From assembly GCA_025024175.1 (NCBI GenBank), contig QCXZ01000137.1, positions 19,406,001-19,470,000 on the forward strand: 64,000 nucleotides of DNA, given 5' to 3'. The notes below the pieces were generated by a model that had not been told where the DNA came from, made no database searches, and was given only the letters and a program-made list of their open reading frames with translations. Of this stretch, positions 47,313-60,200 are shown piece after piece (position 1 is the first letter of the stretch; the number at the start of each line of letters is the position of its first letter). Source of the DNA: Rhyzopertha dominica (lineage: Eukaryota; Arthropoda; Insecta; Coleoptera; Bostrichidae). The translations under genes were made by a program, and so were the position numbers.

Positions 47313-48182
47313 CCTGTGAGGCCGAGACCTTATATTACTAGGCCTCAATATGATTCAGACTCCGAAGACGAACTACAGCTTTACTCGAGACCAACGATTG
47401 TTCCATCGACCACGCCCGCATCCGTGCTTTACAAACAATCAGTGACACCAATATCTATTACGCCAAGACCAGCGATAGCATCATCAACCGCTAGAGCCGA
47501 TCTTCCGGCTACCACATACAGACCTCAGCTCCTCCAAGTGGCTGTGACCCCAAAAACAACTCTTTACACGAAGCAGTTTTCTCCCGCTCAAAGCAGGGTT
47601 CCTTCCTCAACCCAATCTCCTCTTCTTCGAGGCAGCCCTGGTAATGTAGACTTTGAACGGGAATTCCAGAAGTTCCAGCAAGAAAATAGCTTGGTCTCGC
47701 CTACACCGAGCGCTCCCGTAAAACCTACTCCTAAGATAGTCAAACCTGTTGCTGCTGCTCCTGGTTCTCAAAGCCCAAATGGTCAAGTTTATTCTTCTGC
47801 TTTGGTGTACGATCCATCGACGGGACAATACAACACACAGCTTTACCAAACCTTACCGCAAACCGTAGGCGGAGAGATTTCGTTGAATCAGCGTATACAG
47901 CCCTACGTGGCGCAACCACAGCTGCAAAGGCAGGTCTACTCAGTGCCGCAGAGCAGCATCTATCGTCCTGCGGCTGCCAGCCCACAGGCTTTGTACCAAC
48001 AGCAACAGGCAGAATTGCAATTTCAAAACTCAGCTCAACTCTACGCTCAACAGCAGCGAGCTAGAACCCAACAACAGGCTCCTAGCAGCCCGCAATCTTT
48101 CTATTACGTCCAACCCTCAGGGGCTCCGCTTTCCGGTGGACAGATAGACGCCTTCCTTAGGGGTCACAATATTCAGTTTTAA
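47313..48182 (+). CDS. RR-type cuticular protein, exon 3 (C-terminal low-complexity tail)
   Basis: Follows a 56-bp intron (47257-47312, ending ATATTCCAG) in phase 0 and ends with TAA at 48180-48182, adding 289 residues for a total of 535. The tail is Pro/Ser/Thr-rich (RPTIVPSTTPASVLYKQSV), then Tyr/Gln-rich with recurring LYQ, QQQ and QPQ words, ending SGGQIDAFLRGHNIQF. No cysteine and no second chitin-binding domain. Extended low-complexity, Tyr-containing tails in cuticular proteins are candidates for cross-linking during sclerotisation; that role is inferred from composition. The short final segment looks ordered compared with the rest. Most RR proteins are 100-300 residues, so this one is long. 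Confidence 0.9.
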   Translation, partial: PVRPRPYITRPQYDSDSEDELQLYSRPTIVPSTTPASVLYKQSVTPISITPRPAIASSTARADLPATTYRPQLLQVAVTPKTTLYTKQFSPAQSRVPSSTQSPLLRGSPGNVDFEREFQKFQQENSLVSPTPSAPVKPTPKIVKPVAAAPGSQSPNGQVYSSALVYDPSTGQYNTQLYQTLPQTVGGEISLNQRIQPYVAQPQLQRQVYSVPQSSIYRPAAASPQALYQQQQAELQFQNSAQLYAQQQRARTQQQAPSSPQSFYYVQPSGAPLSGGQIDAFLRGHNIQF

Positions 48183-48580
48183 TCTAATTAGACGTAAAGA
48201 CTGTATACAGGAAGTCGGAAATTTGTACGTTGAGGAAGTGTCGTGTAATACCGATGCTTTTTCCCCTGTATCAGTGCATGACCCGCAGTTGTAGTAATAG
48301 TGAAAGTAAAGCGCAATCGGATATCGGGCTTAGGGCGCGGTCTGCGTTATGTAACTACCGCTGTCGTCCTGCTGGACTACATATTGTGAGGTCTCCTGGG
48401 CACACCTTTTTCAATGTCGCGCGTTCCAAAGGTCAAACGCCTCGCGTCCAAATTAGCGAATTTCCGAACGAATCGAACGACTTATAGTTACGAAAGTATT
48501 ATGTAAATAAGTAGGATGTTTTATATATTTTATATTTAGAACTATTTTTATTGTATAATAGGTCCATAAGTTTTTTTGAC

Positions 48581-48586
48581 AATAAA
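48581..48586 (+). promoter_or_regulatory. Polyadenylation signal of the cuticular protein gene
   Basis: AATAAA 399 bp after the stop codon, followed by ACGATGTTGTACATACATAG, which has the GT-rich character expected after a cleavage site. It implies a 3' untranslated region of about 420 bp. Confidence 0.7.
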
Positions 48587-48609
48587 CGATGTTGTACATA
48601 CATAGCCTT

Positions 48610-51600
48610 TTCTCGTGAAAGTTTCCTGTAACGAACATAATATGACATTTTATAGTGTTTTCTACTGAAGTAAAAGTAAAAATAATGTGACCCGTTTCTC
48701 GGGACATGCCACTGNAACAGCTGTGTTTGTTATTAACATACTTGCGACATTGTTATACTTTCCTTTTGAATAGTTGTATAATTTCTACCAATACTATATA
48801 TTTAACTAGATTAATTGGCGTGAAGCAATAACATCTGTAGCTCTAAGGTCAAAATTATTACAGCTAATTAACATGTGCTAGCGCTTTTAGTTTTTACTTT
48901 CGCGATCTATATATTATGATCGTATCGACCAATCAACATATAAACGACCACCAGTTTGATAGTTACATCCATCAAGTTAAATACTCCGGTGTTGCTAGAG
49001 AAATTACAAAGCAATTTCGCCTAGGGTTGTTGCAATCATTTAATTATAAAATATGTTTTTATTCCTTGGCGTGCTTGCAGCAAAAGTGAAATGTAAAATT
49101 TTGAGCTATAATCGCCACGTTTACGTGCACTGGATCTTGCATCACCATCAATCGGTGTTCGTGACAGCGAACTTATAAATTATGGTAATTCTTTGCTTTT
49201 ACTGAATGTCTAACGATCTGCTGGCGTCAATTGAAAGCAGGAAACACATACAGGACTTTCTTGTAGCTAGATAAACCGAATAAAAAGGTGTTAATTATAT
49301 CAGACTGCAAGCTAAGCAACGGCTACTTTTATAAACATTTAGATAAAATTTTATCATGGAAACAGGCTGTTTCCGCGACGTCTATCTTCCTTGGTGAACT
49401 AGTTTACTGTTTAATATAACAACAATTTACAGGTGAAGCTTTGATATGCATTAAAGGGGTAATTTAACATTTAGTTAACTTTCCCAAACACATATGTTCT
49501 GGCAAACTCTTAAAAACTGTATGCATAGATCAGTTTGTTCAAACCAGCTAAAATGAATTATTTTTGTTTGTAATTTTTGTTATGGAATATGGAAAGTGTA
49601 AGATACCTGTAACGTTAAACTGTTCTTGAAAATTTCAAATTATAGTTGATAAAGATAATCAGTTAACCAGTAATTTTAGCAACATTAGGTAGGTTTTTCA
49701 TGTATATTTGCTTAGTACTAATCACATGTCTATAGTCCTTATAAGTTTGGAAATGTAGATCGGCCTCAATTTGTGCAGCCTTATATTAACCCAATATGGT
49801 CAATGATGCTTGCTCAATAATGAAACTTCCTACTATTGAAAATCTGTAAAAATAAATGCTGACAGGTACCTATCCACCTAACGGAACCAAGAGTGTTTTT
49901 GAAAAGTGAATTTTTATACAATAATGTTATCCATATTATTATATTAATCCTCATCTACTTCAAAGATAACGGTTGTTTAAAAATTAAAATTTTAAGACTG
50001 TTGTCATTAATATTTTAATTCAAATTGAGGTGGTCTCTCTTTTGGGAAAATCTTCATTCACATTTTCTTTGTGAATTTAAAGACCTTATACTTTTACAGA
50101 AGAAGAAAGCGTTCTTTCTAGTAAAACCAATTATTTTAAACTTTAAATGCATACTATGTTAATATAATAACGTAATCGTTGTTTTAAATTTCAAGCCGAA
50201 AATACTTTTACACATTCCCTGAATCGCAATGTTAAAGGAATTAAAAGCCATTAGCTTCTCAAAAACTTCACCGTGGTAAGCCGTTAACTTATTGCCTAAT
50301 TATTCCTTTGCCGTTTGTTATATTATCAGCTTCCTTTAAATCTAACTTGGTTAGCTGTTGTTCCTCTTTTAACTTTTTTTAATAAAATCGGATTCTTTCA
50401 CACTAACAAAAAATGTTTCTATGTTTGTTGAATTATTTGTTTCTCTAACGTTAACTTGATACGACTACATTTTCAAATGAAGAATGAGCAAATACTTGCT
50501 TCATTTATAATTACTATAATAATAATGCAAGAGCATCAAGACCAATAAAGAGAACAATGATTTTTAAAACAAAACACAAAAAAATGCGTTTTAATTCTTT
50601 GAATAGCGAAAACTGCGATATTACGCCACCGTAAGCGTTTGGTAATTACTCCCCCCGTAGTCAAGATTGCTGGGTACGGCACTATAGAAATGGCAGAAGG
50701 TAGGTATCTGCTAAATAGCATTGTTAATAAGTTTTCTGGCCACTGATGGTACCAGATCTGACTGAGACGACAATCTTAAAATATATACCAGATTATGTTA
50801 AAACAAAGACATTCCTTACTTTTCAACCACTTGTCTATATTGAAACAAAACAGTTTTTCGTAGATTTCATAGATAATTAAAACAGCATAAAACAGCTGAC
50901 AATTTCCTGTAGATAATTGACAGAAGTTACTAAAACTTAAAAGCTACAGCTTGGAAGTAAATACTGGTAATAATGAACGTTTTAAAGCATCGACAAACGT
51001 GTAATTAGAAAGTTGCAATCTATTGGTTGTCTTCTAACAACAAAAGTAAGACAAAACGTTCATTGCAAAGTAAATTTATTGATGTTGAGATTTGGAGCCG
51101 TATGCGAATTCATAATGCGCCAAAAATATTCATTTGCACATGGTAATCAAGATTTCATAAATACATAAATATATCAATAAACTTATCTACAATAGCGGAA
51201 CGAGAATAATTCAGTTCAAATTTGTTAGTTGCTTCTAAAAGCAATATCTTCCTAAATCTGTATTTTTTTAAGTACCTCTTACTGTTTTATATTGTGAAAT
51301 GCACACATTTTATTAATCAAAACGCTAAGCCACACATGTTTGTTACGTTTGTTTCATATTTGTTACTCATTGTAAAGATCGCCGCAGTACCCTTTGATAT
51401 NACTGTACTTCAAATTTTCTGCAAAAACTTTGTTTAAGAATGCAATAGTTCATAGTATATACATTGTAAAGATATCCATAACATGAAAACGGATTCTGAT
51501 TAATTAATTTTCTTCCACATCAATTGCTTTCGGTTGGGGTAGCAATATAATTCCTATGTGACGCCTATAAAACTCCAAACAAGAAAACATCCGGAATATT

Positions 51601-52160
51601 TCCCATTCGTGAAAATTCGTTGATTGTTTGGTAGATAAGGAGTAGTAGAACAAGACAACACATCGCGTCTCGATGTGCATAAGGGTAATACATACAAATT
51701 AACCGATCATAGTTCACCTGAATTAGGTGTTTTCCACTAATTGCAGTAATCCGCTTAAACATTACTATTAGCTTAATATTCTCATAAACTACTCAAAGAG
51801 CTTATTGCTAACATATAAAGTTGTTGTTTTAACCTAAAGAACGATTGACAAAAGTCTAAAAATTCAAATGATTGCTAAATGGTCGAAGCTCTTGTTGACA
51901 TCACAGTTCGTATCACGTAACCCGCCCGGCTAGCATAATAGCAAAAATCAAGGCATTATAACGCCATAGGTAAGGCGTTGATTGTTGTTTTCGCCTTCTG
52001 TTTTTGCTTGTTTGTGTTTGGCACCGGTAGTTTTTTGGTAACTCATGTTCTCGTGCGTAATTCGTATTAGGTGTTTACGTACGTACGAATATGATACGAT
52101 TTACATAAGCCATGTCAAACAATTTACTGGGCATCGAGGTTTGAAATGGTGGAGTTTTTG
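48610..52160. other. Unannotated tract
   Basis: AT-rich intergenic DNA after the cuticle gene. Short frames (50536-50721, 51222-51437, 51565-51762) have no recognisable domain. Ns at 48714 and 51401. No repeat or RNA gene was recognised. Confidence 0.25.
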
Positions 52161-52179
52161 TATAATATGGTCTCCACAG

Positions 52180-52329
52180 CAGAAAAAACACTACTTTAGA
52201 AGCAGTCATCTCACGCATTGCAGCATTAAACAACTTTAATCTGCTTTGTTTTTCCTTTGGTACAGTAACAAACTTCTTAACAGAATAATCGGACATGTTT
52301 TTACACCCATAATGTTGAGCACAACGCAA
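52180..52329 (-). pseudogene. THAP-like zinc-finger exon
   Basis: The frame reads RCAQHYGCKNMSDYSVKKFV then TVPKEKQSRLKLFNAAMREM. A C-x4-C start, a K-F-x-x-[FV]P-K stretch and a following basic helix are the first half of a THAP DNA-binding domain. The remaining C-x2-H half is not in the continuing frame; AAA-GTAGTG near 52180 could be a donor leading to it. No ATG precedes it in frame before the domain. THAP domains occur in host factors and in P-element-type transposases; nothing else here decides between them. Confidence 0.4.
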
Positions 52330-54970
52330 TATTATTAAATATTACTTATATCTAACACTCGGCACTCACTCGAGTAATGTGCAGAATTTATTTTCGCCTA
52401 TTGTTTGTTACAAGCGAAAACCACAGAAATCTTCGGGTTGCCAGATTAGTATGGATGATTGTCTCTAACTAGACTGTTCACAAAAATGTCACCAATTACC
52501 AATAGACGTCGCTACAATACGCTATATCAATAAAAGTACTGATATACATTTAATTCACAAATTTGACACTTATTTAAAAATGCATGGAAGGCGTCACATC
52601 TGACATCGTGCGCGCAAGAAGATTTTTGGGAACCCTGGCTTTAAAATATTGATATCGATGTACTTTTATCTCACCAGGGAGCAAATCCTTTGAAATCGAG
52701 TTAAAATCGCTCAAAATACATTCAAAACGCTAGAATTTCGTTTTTAATTAAAACCATATCTGCAGTGGTCGACTAATGCATATTTTGTTGACATAACAAA
52801 AAAAGAAAGTCGCCCATTCTATTGCCTGTCTCCACCACAAACATTTTATCATGAATAACTGTTCAAGTGTATTTTTTACGATAAGTAGCCTAATCTGGCA
52901 ACTACGTGTCAGTGCAGTTCCATCTATATATCGACCGATAATTTCTAGTTAGTAATTATTTATTTTTGAGATAACGGCTCCGAAAAGAAAGCGAAAAAAG
53001 GTCTTCTCTCTTCAAGTGTTCCAGGTAGCGCAAATTTTTCAGTTCTTTATTACTTCATAGAGTGGTTTATTACGATCGTCGAAATTATCTAACAGTAGAA
53101 ATTAATCCCTGCTATTTAATTAATTAAAATCGTCAGTTATGTCCGAGCTATGCAAAACTTGTTAATAACAACGTTCCATTTTCGTGGTGTGTAATGATAC
53201 GGTTTCATTTTCACCGCCGGGCTGATTTATGCGAGATCCCCGATCTGCATCCATGGTAATTCATTACAAGCCGTGGCATCATTTTTTATACCTCGACAGA
53301 ACTTGATGCGTGTAAATCTCAACCTGATTAATATTTGTCGTGCGCTTACATTATTTTTAATCGATCGATTCCTTTATGTAACGTCTATTGCGCCATAGAG
53401 TGAAAAAGTGGGCCGAAAAGACCAATGCTTAAAGAAATGTTTGTCATAAACTACGAACAGAAACCAGATCATTCACAGTAGAGAAAGTCCAATTTCCTTA
53501 TGCAATCGTGTGAACATAAATCTATATTGAAGGATTCACAGTGGAGGTCTCAGAGGTTATAAATGCAAGTTTTCCTGAAACACTGTTATGTGTTTAAGAT
53601 GCAATAAATCGTCACAAAAAATGAGATAGGTAAATCAGTAAATCCCTTTTATGGTTTTCAGTTTTCTCTCAATTAACCACTACTTATTTTTGTAACTTTC
53701 AAATGTATTCTGTCATCTTCTGAATATTATTTCTAGTGTTAACAGACAGTCAAATTCATTACTGATTGTCTTTTATCAGTACTGCATTTAGCAATTTTGA
53801 TTAGTGATCCATGAGTCATCATTTAAAAGAAAAAAAATTAAAGTTTTATAAATAATATAAGTAGCTCACTGCACATCTCCAGTACAAAATTGCTACGCAT
53901 TTACTTGTATTTCTGAGCAAAAAAATTAGCTCCTTTTTTAAGTTACAGAAAAATACATTCGCAAAATACCTACTTATTTTAAAAAACTTACATAAATAAT
54001 TGCTCTCGTTGCTCAGATCCTCGTAACCTACCTAAGAAATTATTGCCTCAAGCATTAATAACCGAAATTAAAACATAAAAACCACTGTTTCAGCCTTTAT
54101 GCCATTTTACACTCCCACAACGTATTTTTTTTGGGGGGGGGGGTTGCAGTTCATCGGCACATTAAGGGTACCTAAATAACCCTAGTAAATTTAATAGTTT
54201 ATCTTCAAACAGATTTGATTTGTCTGAGTGTTATGCGAAATATTGCGATTAAATAGCCAAAATAGACATGTTCTATTTTCAGTAAGCCTTCCTGTAAAAA
54301 TTTTTGAAAGTGTATAATTTTAAACATAATGTTTGAATGTAGAAATGAATGGTAATTAAAGGTAAACGGTTCGGCTGAGTTACTAAAGAAATGCTAATTT
54401 TTAAACAAACTTCAGAATAGACGTAGGAGCCTGTAATTTAAAAGAACAATGGTATTTCTGGTGTGAGAATGGTGTAGGCATCATAAAGTGTCATTCATAA
54501 AACAAAACTGTACCATTTGGCAATAAAGTGGCCCTGTCCTAGTATAATCAACCGCCAATTATACTAGAAAGGTTCTTATAATGCTGTGTATCGTGAAGGT
54601 GTTCTCAGAATGCAATTCGAGCATTATACATACCTTTCTCGCCTGTAGCTCAGGCAACTCTGGAAGCTGGTGTGTTTAAACGGCGATCTTTGGTTAGTTT
54701 ACGTTACGTTAATTATATATTTTATCCAAATAGGCAGTCAAACTCGGAATAGTGGTTTTGCATGGATATTCCATCGCGTGATGACTCGAAGGACCAATGT
54801 TGATGAATCAATAACACCACCACATTGTTTTATTACTAGTTACTTTACACGGTATGAAATGATTAATGTTAGATGTGAAACAATCATATACAATATAACG
54901 AAATTTATTGAAAATTTTGCTCTAGGTGCACACAATTGAACATTTAAAATATGTTCAGCTTTTTTATTTG
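52330..54970. other. Unannotated tract
   Basis: No gene. A T-run followed by an 11-base G-run lies at 54126-54143. The 53180-53400 part is less AT-rich and contains AATCGATCGATTCC; it may be regulatory but nothing supports a specific call. The 89-codon frame at 54670-54939 is unrecognised. Confidence 0.25.
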
Positions 54971-54974
54971 ACTG

Positions 54975-55700
54975 CCATTCTTGGCAGCATAGTTAGAGCG
55001 GGAACACTGCATGAATCCTATGCCACACTCGATCAATATCTTTTTCAAAAGCATAAATTGTGCACAGGTCGTTCGCAATGAGACCGTTATGATGCAGTGT
55101 CAGATCGTCTAAATCCTCATCACTGCTATCATATAGACCAAACAGAAGATATTTACTGCTACTGAAACGTCGTGGTCATACTGAAGGTTGCAAATAATTT
55201 GCAGGAGTCATAAATCTACAATCATTGTGGATAAATAGATGTCTACAATAAGCAGAACTGGGTCGGCTTCTGTTGCTTTCAGATGGCTTTGGAAATACTT
55301 TATCCAATGTAAAAGCAGCATTGGACCGTCCGTTCTGTGCACAGCGAACTTGTTTGGGCAGTTGTTATTATAAATTTATTCTGTCGCCTCTGAATTTATA
55401 CCTACTGGTTGAAAATACTTTCAAGATTTTTTAAACAACATTCGAACAGCATCCACATTAAAAGATCATATGCTATTAGTGCTAGTGCCTTCTGAGTGTC
55501 GAAGGCTTAGCTAAGGGTTTCGCTTTATTGAATCTGTGAGTTAGATTATTAGTCTGCAAAGTCAAAAGCCATTTGTCACAGTTTTCGTGGCGTGAATCTA
55601 CAACTTCATATCGTGATCTTCCAATTACTTTTCTTGTCGCTTTCTGAAAACAGGGTTCCTCCCATTTAATTGTCATCCACGTATTCTTTTGCATCTCCAC
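54975..55700 (-). pseudogene. pogo-like transposase relic with decayed PHD-type tail
   Basis: At the 5' side, KWEEPCFQKATRKVIGRSRY and later KPSTLRRH fit the N-terminal CENP-B/pogo helix-turn-helix (W-[DE]-E...A...P-x-STL-x-R). Further on, in other frames, HRTDGPMLLLHWIKYFQSHL and DPVLLIVDIYLSTMIVDL match the DDE_1 region, where P-[VI]-LL-x-x-D-x-H precedes the second Asp; here H is replaced by Y. The last frame reads LCTIYAFEKDIDRVWHR, like a C-terminal PHD-type finger with several zinc ligands lost. Multiple stops show it is dead, and the middle of the protein is deleted. Confidence 0.5.
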
Positions 55701-55852
55701 TCACTGCACATTTGACATTGTTCAGTTATTGTTTACCAAACCAGCTGCTCCCTTTTACCTTTGTTTTAAAAAAGCATGGGTCTTGGGGTGGGATCCAACC
55801 CTCCCCCCGCCACTGTAGCTTTAGTGTTGTAATCAATAAGAATGGTTTAACG

Positions 55853-56515
55853 GTTCAACATGATTAACTTCACTCAAAAAAAACAGTGCCTTTCTATATC
55901 TAGACGACGAATATGCAAACTGGCAGTAAATAACAAGAAGAAAGCGCAAGTAATGACGTACACATACCTTGGCTCCAAAATAACAAGTAGTAGAAACCTA
56001 AAAGAGAGGTGCAGAACCAAACAAAAAAGTTACCTAAATATCAAGGTAACTCCGTGACATAATATGAAGGAACAAACACTTAAGTACATCTATCAAAGTC
56101 AGAATATATAAAACCTGTGTTGGACCCGTTATGCCGTATGCCATTAAATAAGGGCCGAAAACGCCCAAACCTAAAGACTGTTAAGAACAATATAAGTATA
56201 TGAGAATATTGAGATCTATAACAGGCTATACACTGCACGACTGTAAGAGAAATGAGGAAATTAGAAAAGCCTGTTGGCTACAAGACGTGGTAAGATGGGC
56301 CAGAACAAGACGAAGATAGTGGAGAGATCACGTGGATAGGATACACGACAACCAAATACCCAAAAACGGAACATGCCAACAGCGCGAGACTCCAGGAAGA
56401 TCGTTAAAACGCTAGTACGAAAGCTGGACCTCGGCATCCGAAGAATAAGGAATATTGCACAAAACACAGGAATCGGTGCTAACGTAAGAAGAAGAAACTG
56501 TATGAGCTAATACAA
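55853..56515 (+). pseudogene. Endonuclease-RT (RTE-like) retrotransposon 3' relic
   Basis: CLSISRRRICKLAVNN (near 55888) and VMTYTYLGSKITSSRNLKE (near 55949) are the post-RT block YLGS-x-I that follows the catalytic core. Later frames give MRILRSITGYTLHD-like sequence (near 56200), KRNEEIRKACWLQDVVRWAR (56246) and WRDHVDRI (56317), the usual C-terminal block EDIR-x-x-C...W-x-H-x-x-RM. The assembled region represents about the last 200 residues of the polyprotein of elements often labelled endonuclease-reverse transcriptase. Stops and frameshifts are frequent. The RT core is missing, as expected of a 5'-truncated insertion. Confidence 0.62.
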
Positions 56516-57234
56516 TGCACTGTGGCTATATGCAACATAACAGTTTCTACTAAAAATAAAACATATTCGTTGTTCTAAAACTTGTATTTGTGGGTGGGCG
56601 ATATTACCTTCACTGCGTGGATTCCTCAGCTGTCTTCTGAATTTACTAGATACTGTTTCTTTCCAAACGTTGTTCCGGCAAAGTTGTCAGATTATTAGTA
56701 GATTATTCTCAACATTCTAATCAAAGTTGGAAGCAACAATAGGATATATAAGTTTTAATAGTACTAATGGTCTTATTACATCGTTTTTGTCTTCAATATT
56801 CGTATGTGAAAATATATCGTATCTAGATTGTTATATAGCAGCGCACAACACGCACGCACATACGCCCGTACCTTGATTTAGAGCCAAGCACGTCCCTGTA
56901 TGTTAAATGCAGTCATCGTGGTTGGGGAAGATCAGTACGATGATTGCAAACAGAATGTTAAACATGCGCTAAGGATTAACTTGCATGTGCATCAGTTTGT
57001 GTTTGATTTGGTTTAGGTATACCGATTTGTCTGTTATTAATGTAATGTAATATGAGTGTTTAAAATAACAAATATGAAGGGAAAGACGTATCGCTAATAT
57101 TCAGTTCAATGACCGTGGGTAAATAGTATTGAAGCCATGGATGTATAAAAGAGGGGATACCTCATCTCATTGACAGAAAGCGCATTGTTGTGAAGCCAAC
57201 ATCTAAATGGCGTGAAGTTAGCGCAATAACAAAC
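56516..57234. other. Unannotated tract
   Basis: No ORF or repeat of note. It includes a CACGCACGCACATACG stretch near 56845. Confidence 0.25.
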
Positions 57235-57296
57235 CTTGTTTTCTTTCCGCGGCATTGGCGTGCCGTAATTTGCATTCTTCAGTATGCTTCCGAAAC
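57235..57296 (-). CDS. Candidate internal exon, gene unknown
   Basis: A 62-base stretch lies between TATTATTTTTAG and AAG-GTTTGT on the - strand. One frame is open across it, FRKHTEECKLRHANAAERKQ, a charged, helix-like peptide with near-coding composition in AT-rich surroundings. No partner exons were found within the window, so the call depends on splice signals and composition alone. The other two frames contain a stop or an unremarkable peptide. Confidence 0.22.
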
Positions 57297-60200
57297 CTAA
57301 AAATAATAGATAGGAAAAAATATTGTATGAATATGATTTATGCACACATATAAAACTCATTTTTTTGTTTTACACTAGTAAACAATTCATCTTTCAGTAG
57401 TAGTATTGTAAAATATCAGCATAATAAGCAATTTCAATACCGCACGCCTATGAATCTTAACCTTAAATACTACTTGGGTGTTAACATACCTGTGAAATGA
57501 AACATTGGGTTAACGTATATCAATCTTCCTGCACATTTGACACTGCCTGATCATCTTATCACTGCTACCGTTAACAATTATATGGAAATTATCCCCTGCG
57601 TCTTGCACATCATAAAACCAAATAAAAACAAACACGTAAACGCCCAAATGGTGTGTGACCGTGAACATGAAGCTTAGTCATTGGACATACACAACTGGTC
57701 AACTGGAAGATCCAATGTTTTCTACAAATAAACGCTTAGACTGTGATCACATGTTGGCATCAGTTTAGATTGTGAAAAGCTGCATCCCCGTTTTATACAT
57801 CTATGATTGAAGCAACCCACAACGCACGCACTCGGACAAAACACTTAGCATCGCAGCAGGGTTGCCAGAAATTGTAATACAAATGCAACATGCAACAACA
57901 AAAGTTAATAGATTTCTTCAGAAAGTAATTTATTTTATCAGTGCCTTTAGATAAAGGTGCACAAATTCATTACTAGTAAAAACTTTATAGGTTATAGGAG
58001 TGAACTATAATTTTACAGTTCGTTGTACCTTTGAAGATGAAAGTAATAGATTTTTGCTGAAGATTAATTAATAGCGTAAGGGGTCATCACAGCACCTTTT
58101 ACAATCATGTATAGGATTCATAATTAATTCAGTCTTCAGTCAGTCTTTAAAGTCTTGAAAGCATACTAGCGGTACTAATTTATTACGATTTGCTTACCCC
58201 GGCCCCGGCATGTAACCCCTTCTCCTTCTGTATCATGGATTTAAGTAGGTAAATAATTTTTCTCCCTTATCATGGACTATTCTTATTTAAACATAATGTG
58301 CCGTAGAATATCATGCGTTAATGCTCAAATTATGTAGAGATGAATATTTAATGAGTAATTATTAAATCCAACTTTAGGCAGAACTATGAATCCGCTGGAT
58401 TCTCGGATGGCAAAAAAGAACTTGTGACATTTGAGGGCTCTTAGAGTAGTATACTAATATACTAATAAGATTGCTACGAATGTGCACTAACATGTCTATA
58501 AGTCGTTTTGCTGTACATACTCTTCATAAATAGCGAATATTAAGGTTCTTACATGACTAACCCATGTGATTAATCAAGAGCATATTGCGGTAGATCAAGA
58601 TATCAACTATTAAGGAAGTTTAGAATTTGGAACAATGAACCCAACCAGTTTCCAAATTATACCATAATTTATACTTTAGGCGGCCGCACGTCGGCATAAA
58701 TCACAGCCAGTTGCGAATTTAGCAGACACACACAGTATTTAGGGTATTCCCACGTTTATTTCGCGTGGTCGTGTGTCCCGTGCCGCATTATTTGTAGAAA
58801 ACAAAACAATACACAATGCCGACCTGCAACATCCAACCTTCCTCAGCCCACTAGATTATGCAAAGCAAGTGGCCTTATGACTGACGGGTCATTAGACAAG
58901 TTTGTGCCATATCCGGAATGTCGGTACGCCTGATCAATGGGAATTGATATTGTTTTCGAACTGTGACAATTGTGGGAACTGAATTATTGCATTGTTTAGT
59001 TTAGTAGTGGCATTTGTATCAATTTTGATAGATATCTAACAACTGTATCACATGAAACTAGTCATTTTTAACGCAGCTGGTATTAAGAAGTTCTCATCCA
59101 GAATTCATTCATCATCATCCATTTATCTATTTTTCCTTTGCCGTAGGAAGTTATTATGTCTGTCGATCGTAATTATTTAGTTCTGCATAGTATAAAATAC
59201 CTAGTTTATTCGTCCTAACATCTTTACTTGGCTATTACACTAGAGATGCTATGCAAATTCCACTAACACACAAACATAGCTATGATTGAGATCTTGCATA
59301 ATACCCAGTATTTTTATTGTTATATTGCGGTTATATAATTAATACAAAACTACTATGATATATTGAAGATTAGCGTAGTTATCTCTCGTCGACGTTTGGG
59401 TCGTTTCTTTTGCCATCCCTCTTCAGTTCTTTTACAGTGTTGTTACCACATTTCTTCAGTATTAATACATAGTTTGCACGTTGCTCAATATTACGTCATC
59501 ACTATTCTCTGTCTGTGTCATTCAGGGTTGAAGTATTGACTTCTAGTGGGAATCTTGTTGTCTCTTTCAAATCCCTATTAATGGAATGAGTAAATCTGCT
59601 TCTCCTCTTCGTTCAGTCACTTAGAGACATTGTTATACACAAGCTTTTTTTTTAGAAATAAGACAAAGGCCAAGTTGCAATATTATTTAAATTCACCAAT
59701 TGCAAAGAGCCGACCATTATTTTCGTCAATTATGAACGATGCTTGGCCCAATATAAAAAATACTTCCTTCAACGATTTAACTGTATTAGTCTTGCCGCGT
59801 TCATTGGTATTAAAAACAATTTTCTGCTGTATTTTGGTTGTTTTTCAGCTTGCAGTAGCCCATGAACATAATGTCGGGATCAATGTAGTAGCCCCACATT
59901 ATATTGAAGCAGGGTCAAAACTATCTGGGGTTAAATATACAATGTAATCACAGATCACCTGAGTTATAAATATAATATACTTCAATTGGCCACGACTTGC
60001 TTGAATTTACAGAACGCATCAACATGTTGAGGCTTTAAAAAATGTTTTGTCTGCCTCCTTCCTCAGCTTGAATTGTAATACTTTTCTTGATGGAGCAACC
60101 GTTGTGTCTAGACTTGGAATATATTTTGCTATATATCTAATTTCCCTACTGTTAATGTTTTTGGCTCTTTAAGGCAATATACGCCTATAAAAATAAGCGG

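Noticed and set aside
47607..47985. Minus-strand frames opposite cuticular protein exon 3
   Set aside because: They are shadows of the low-complexity coding sequence on the other strand, with no start, splice or domain support.
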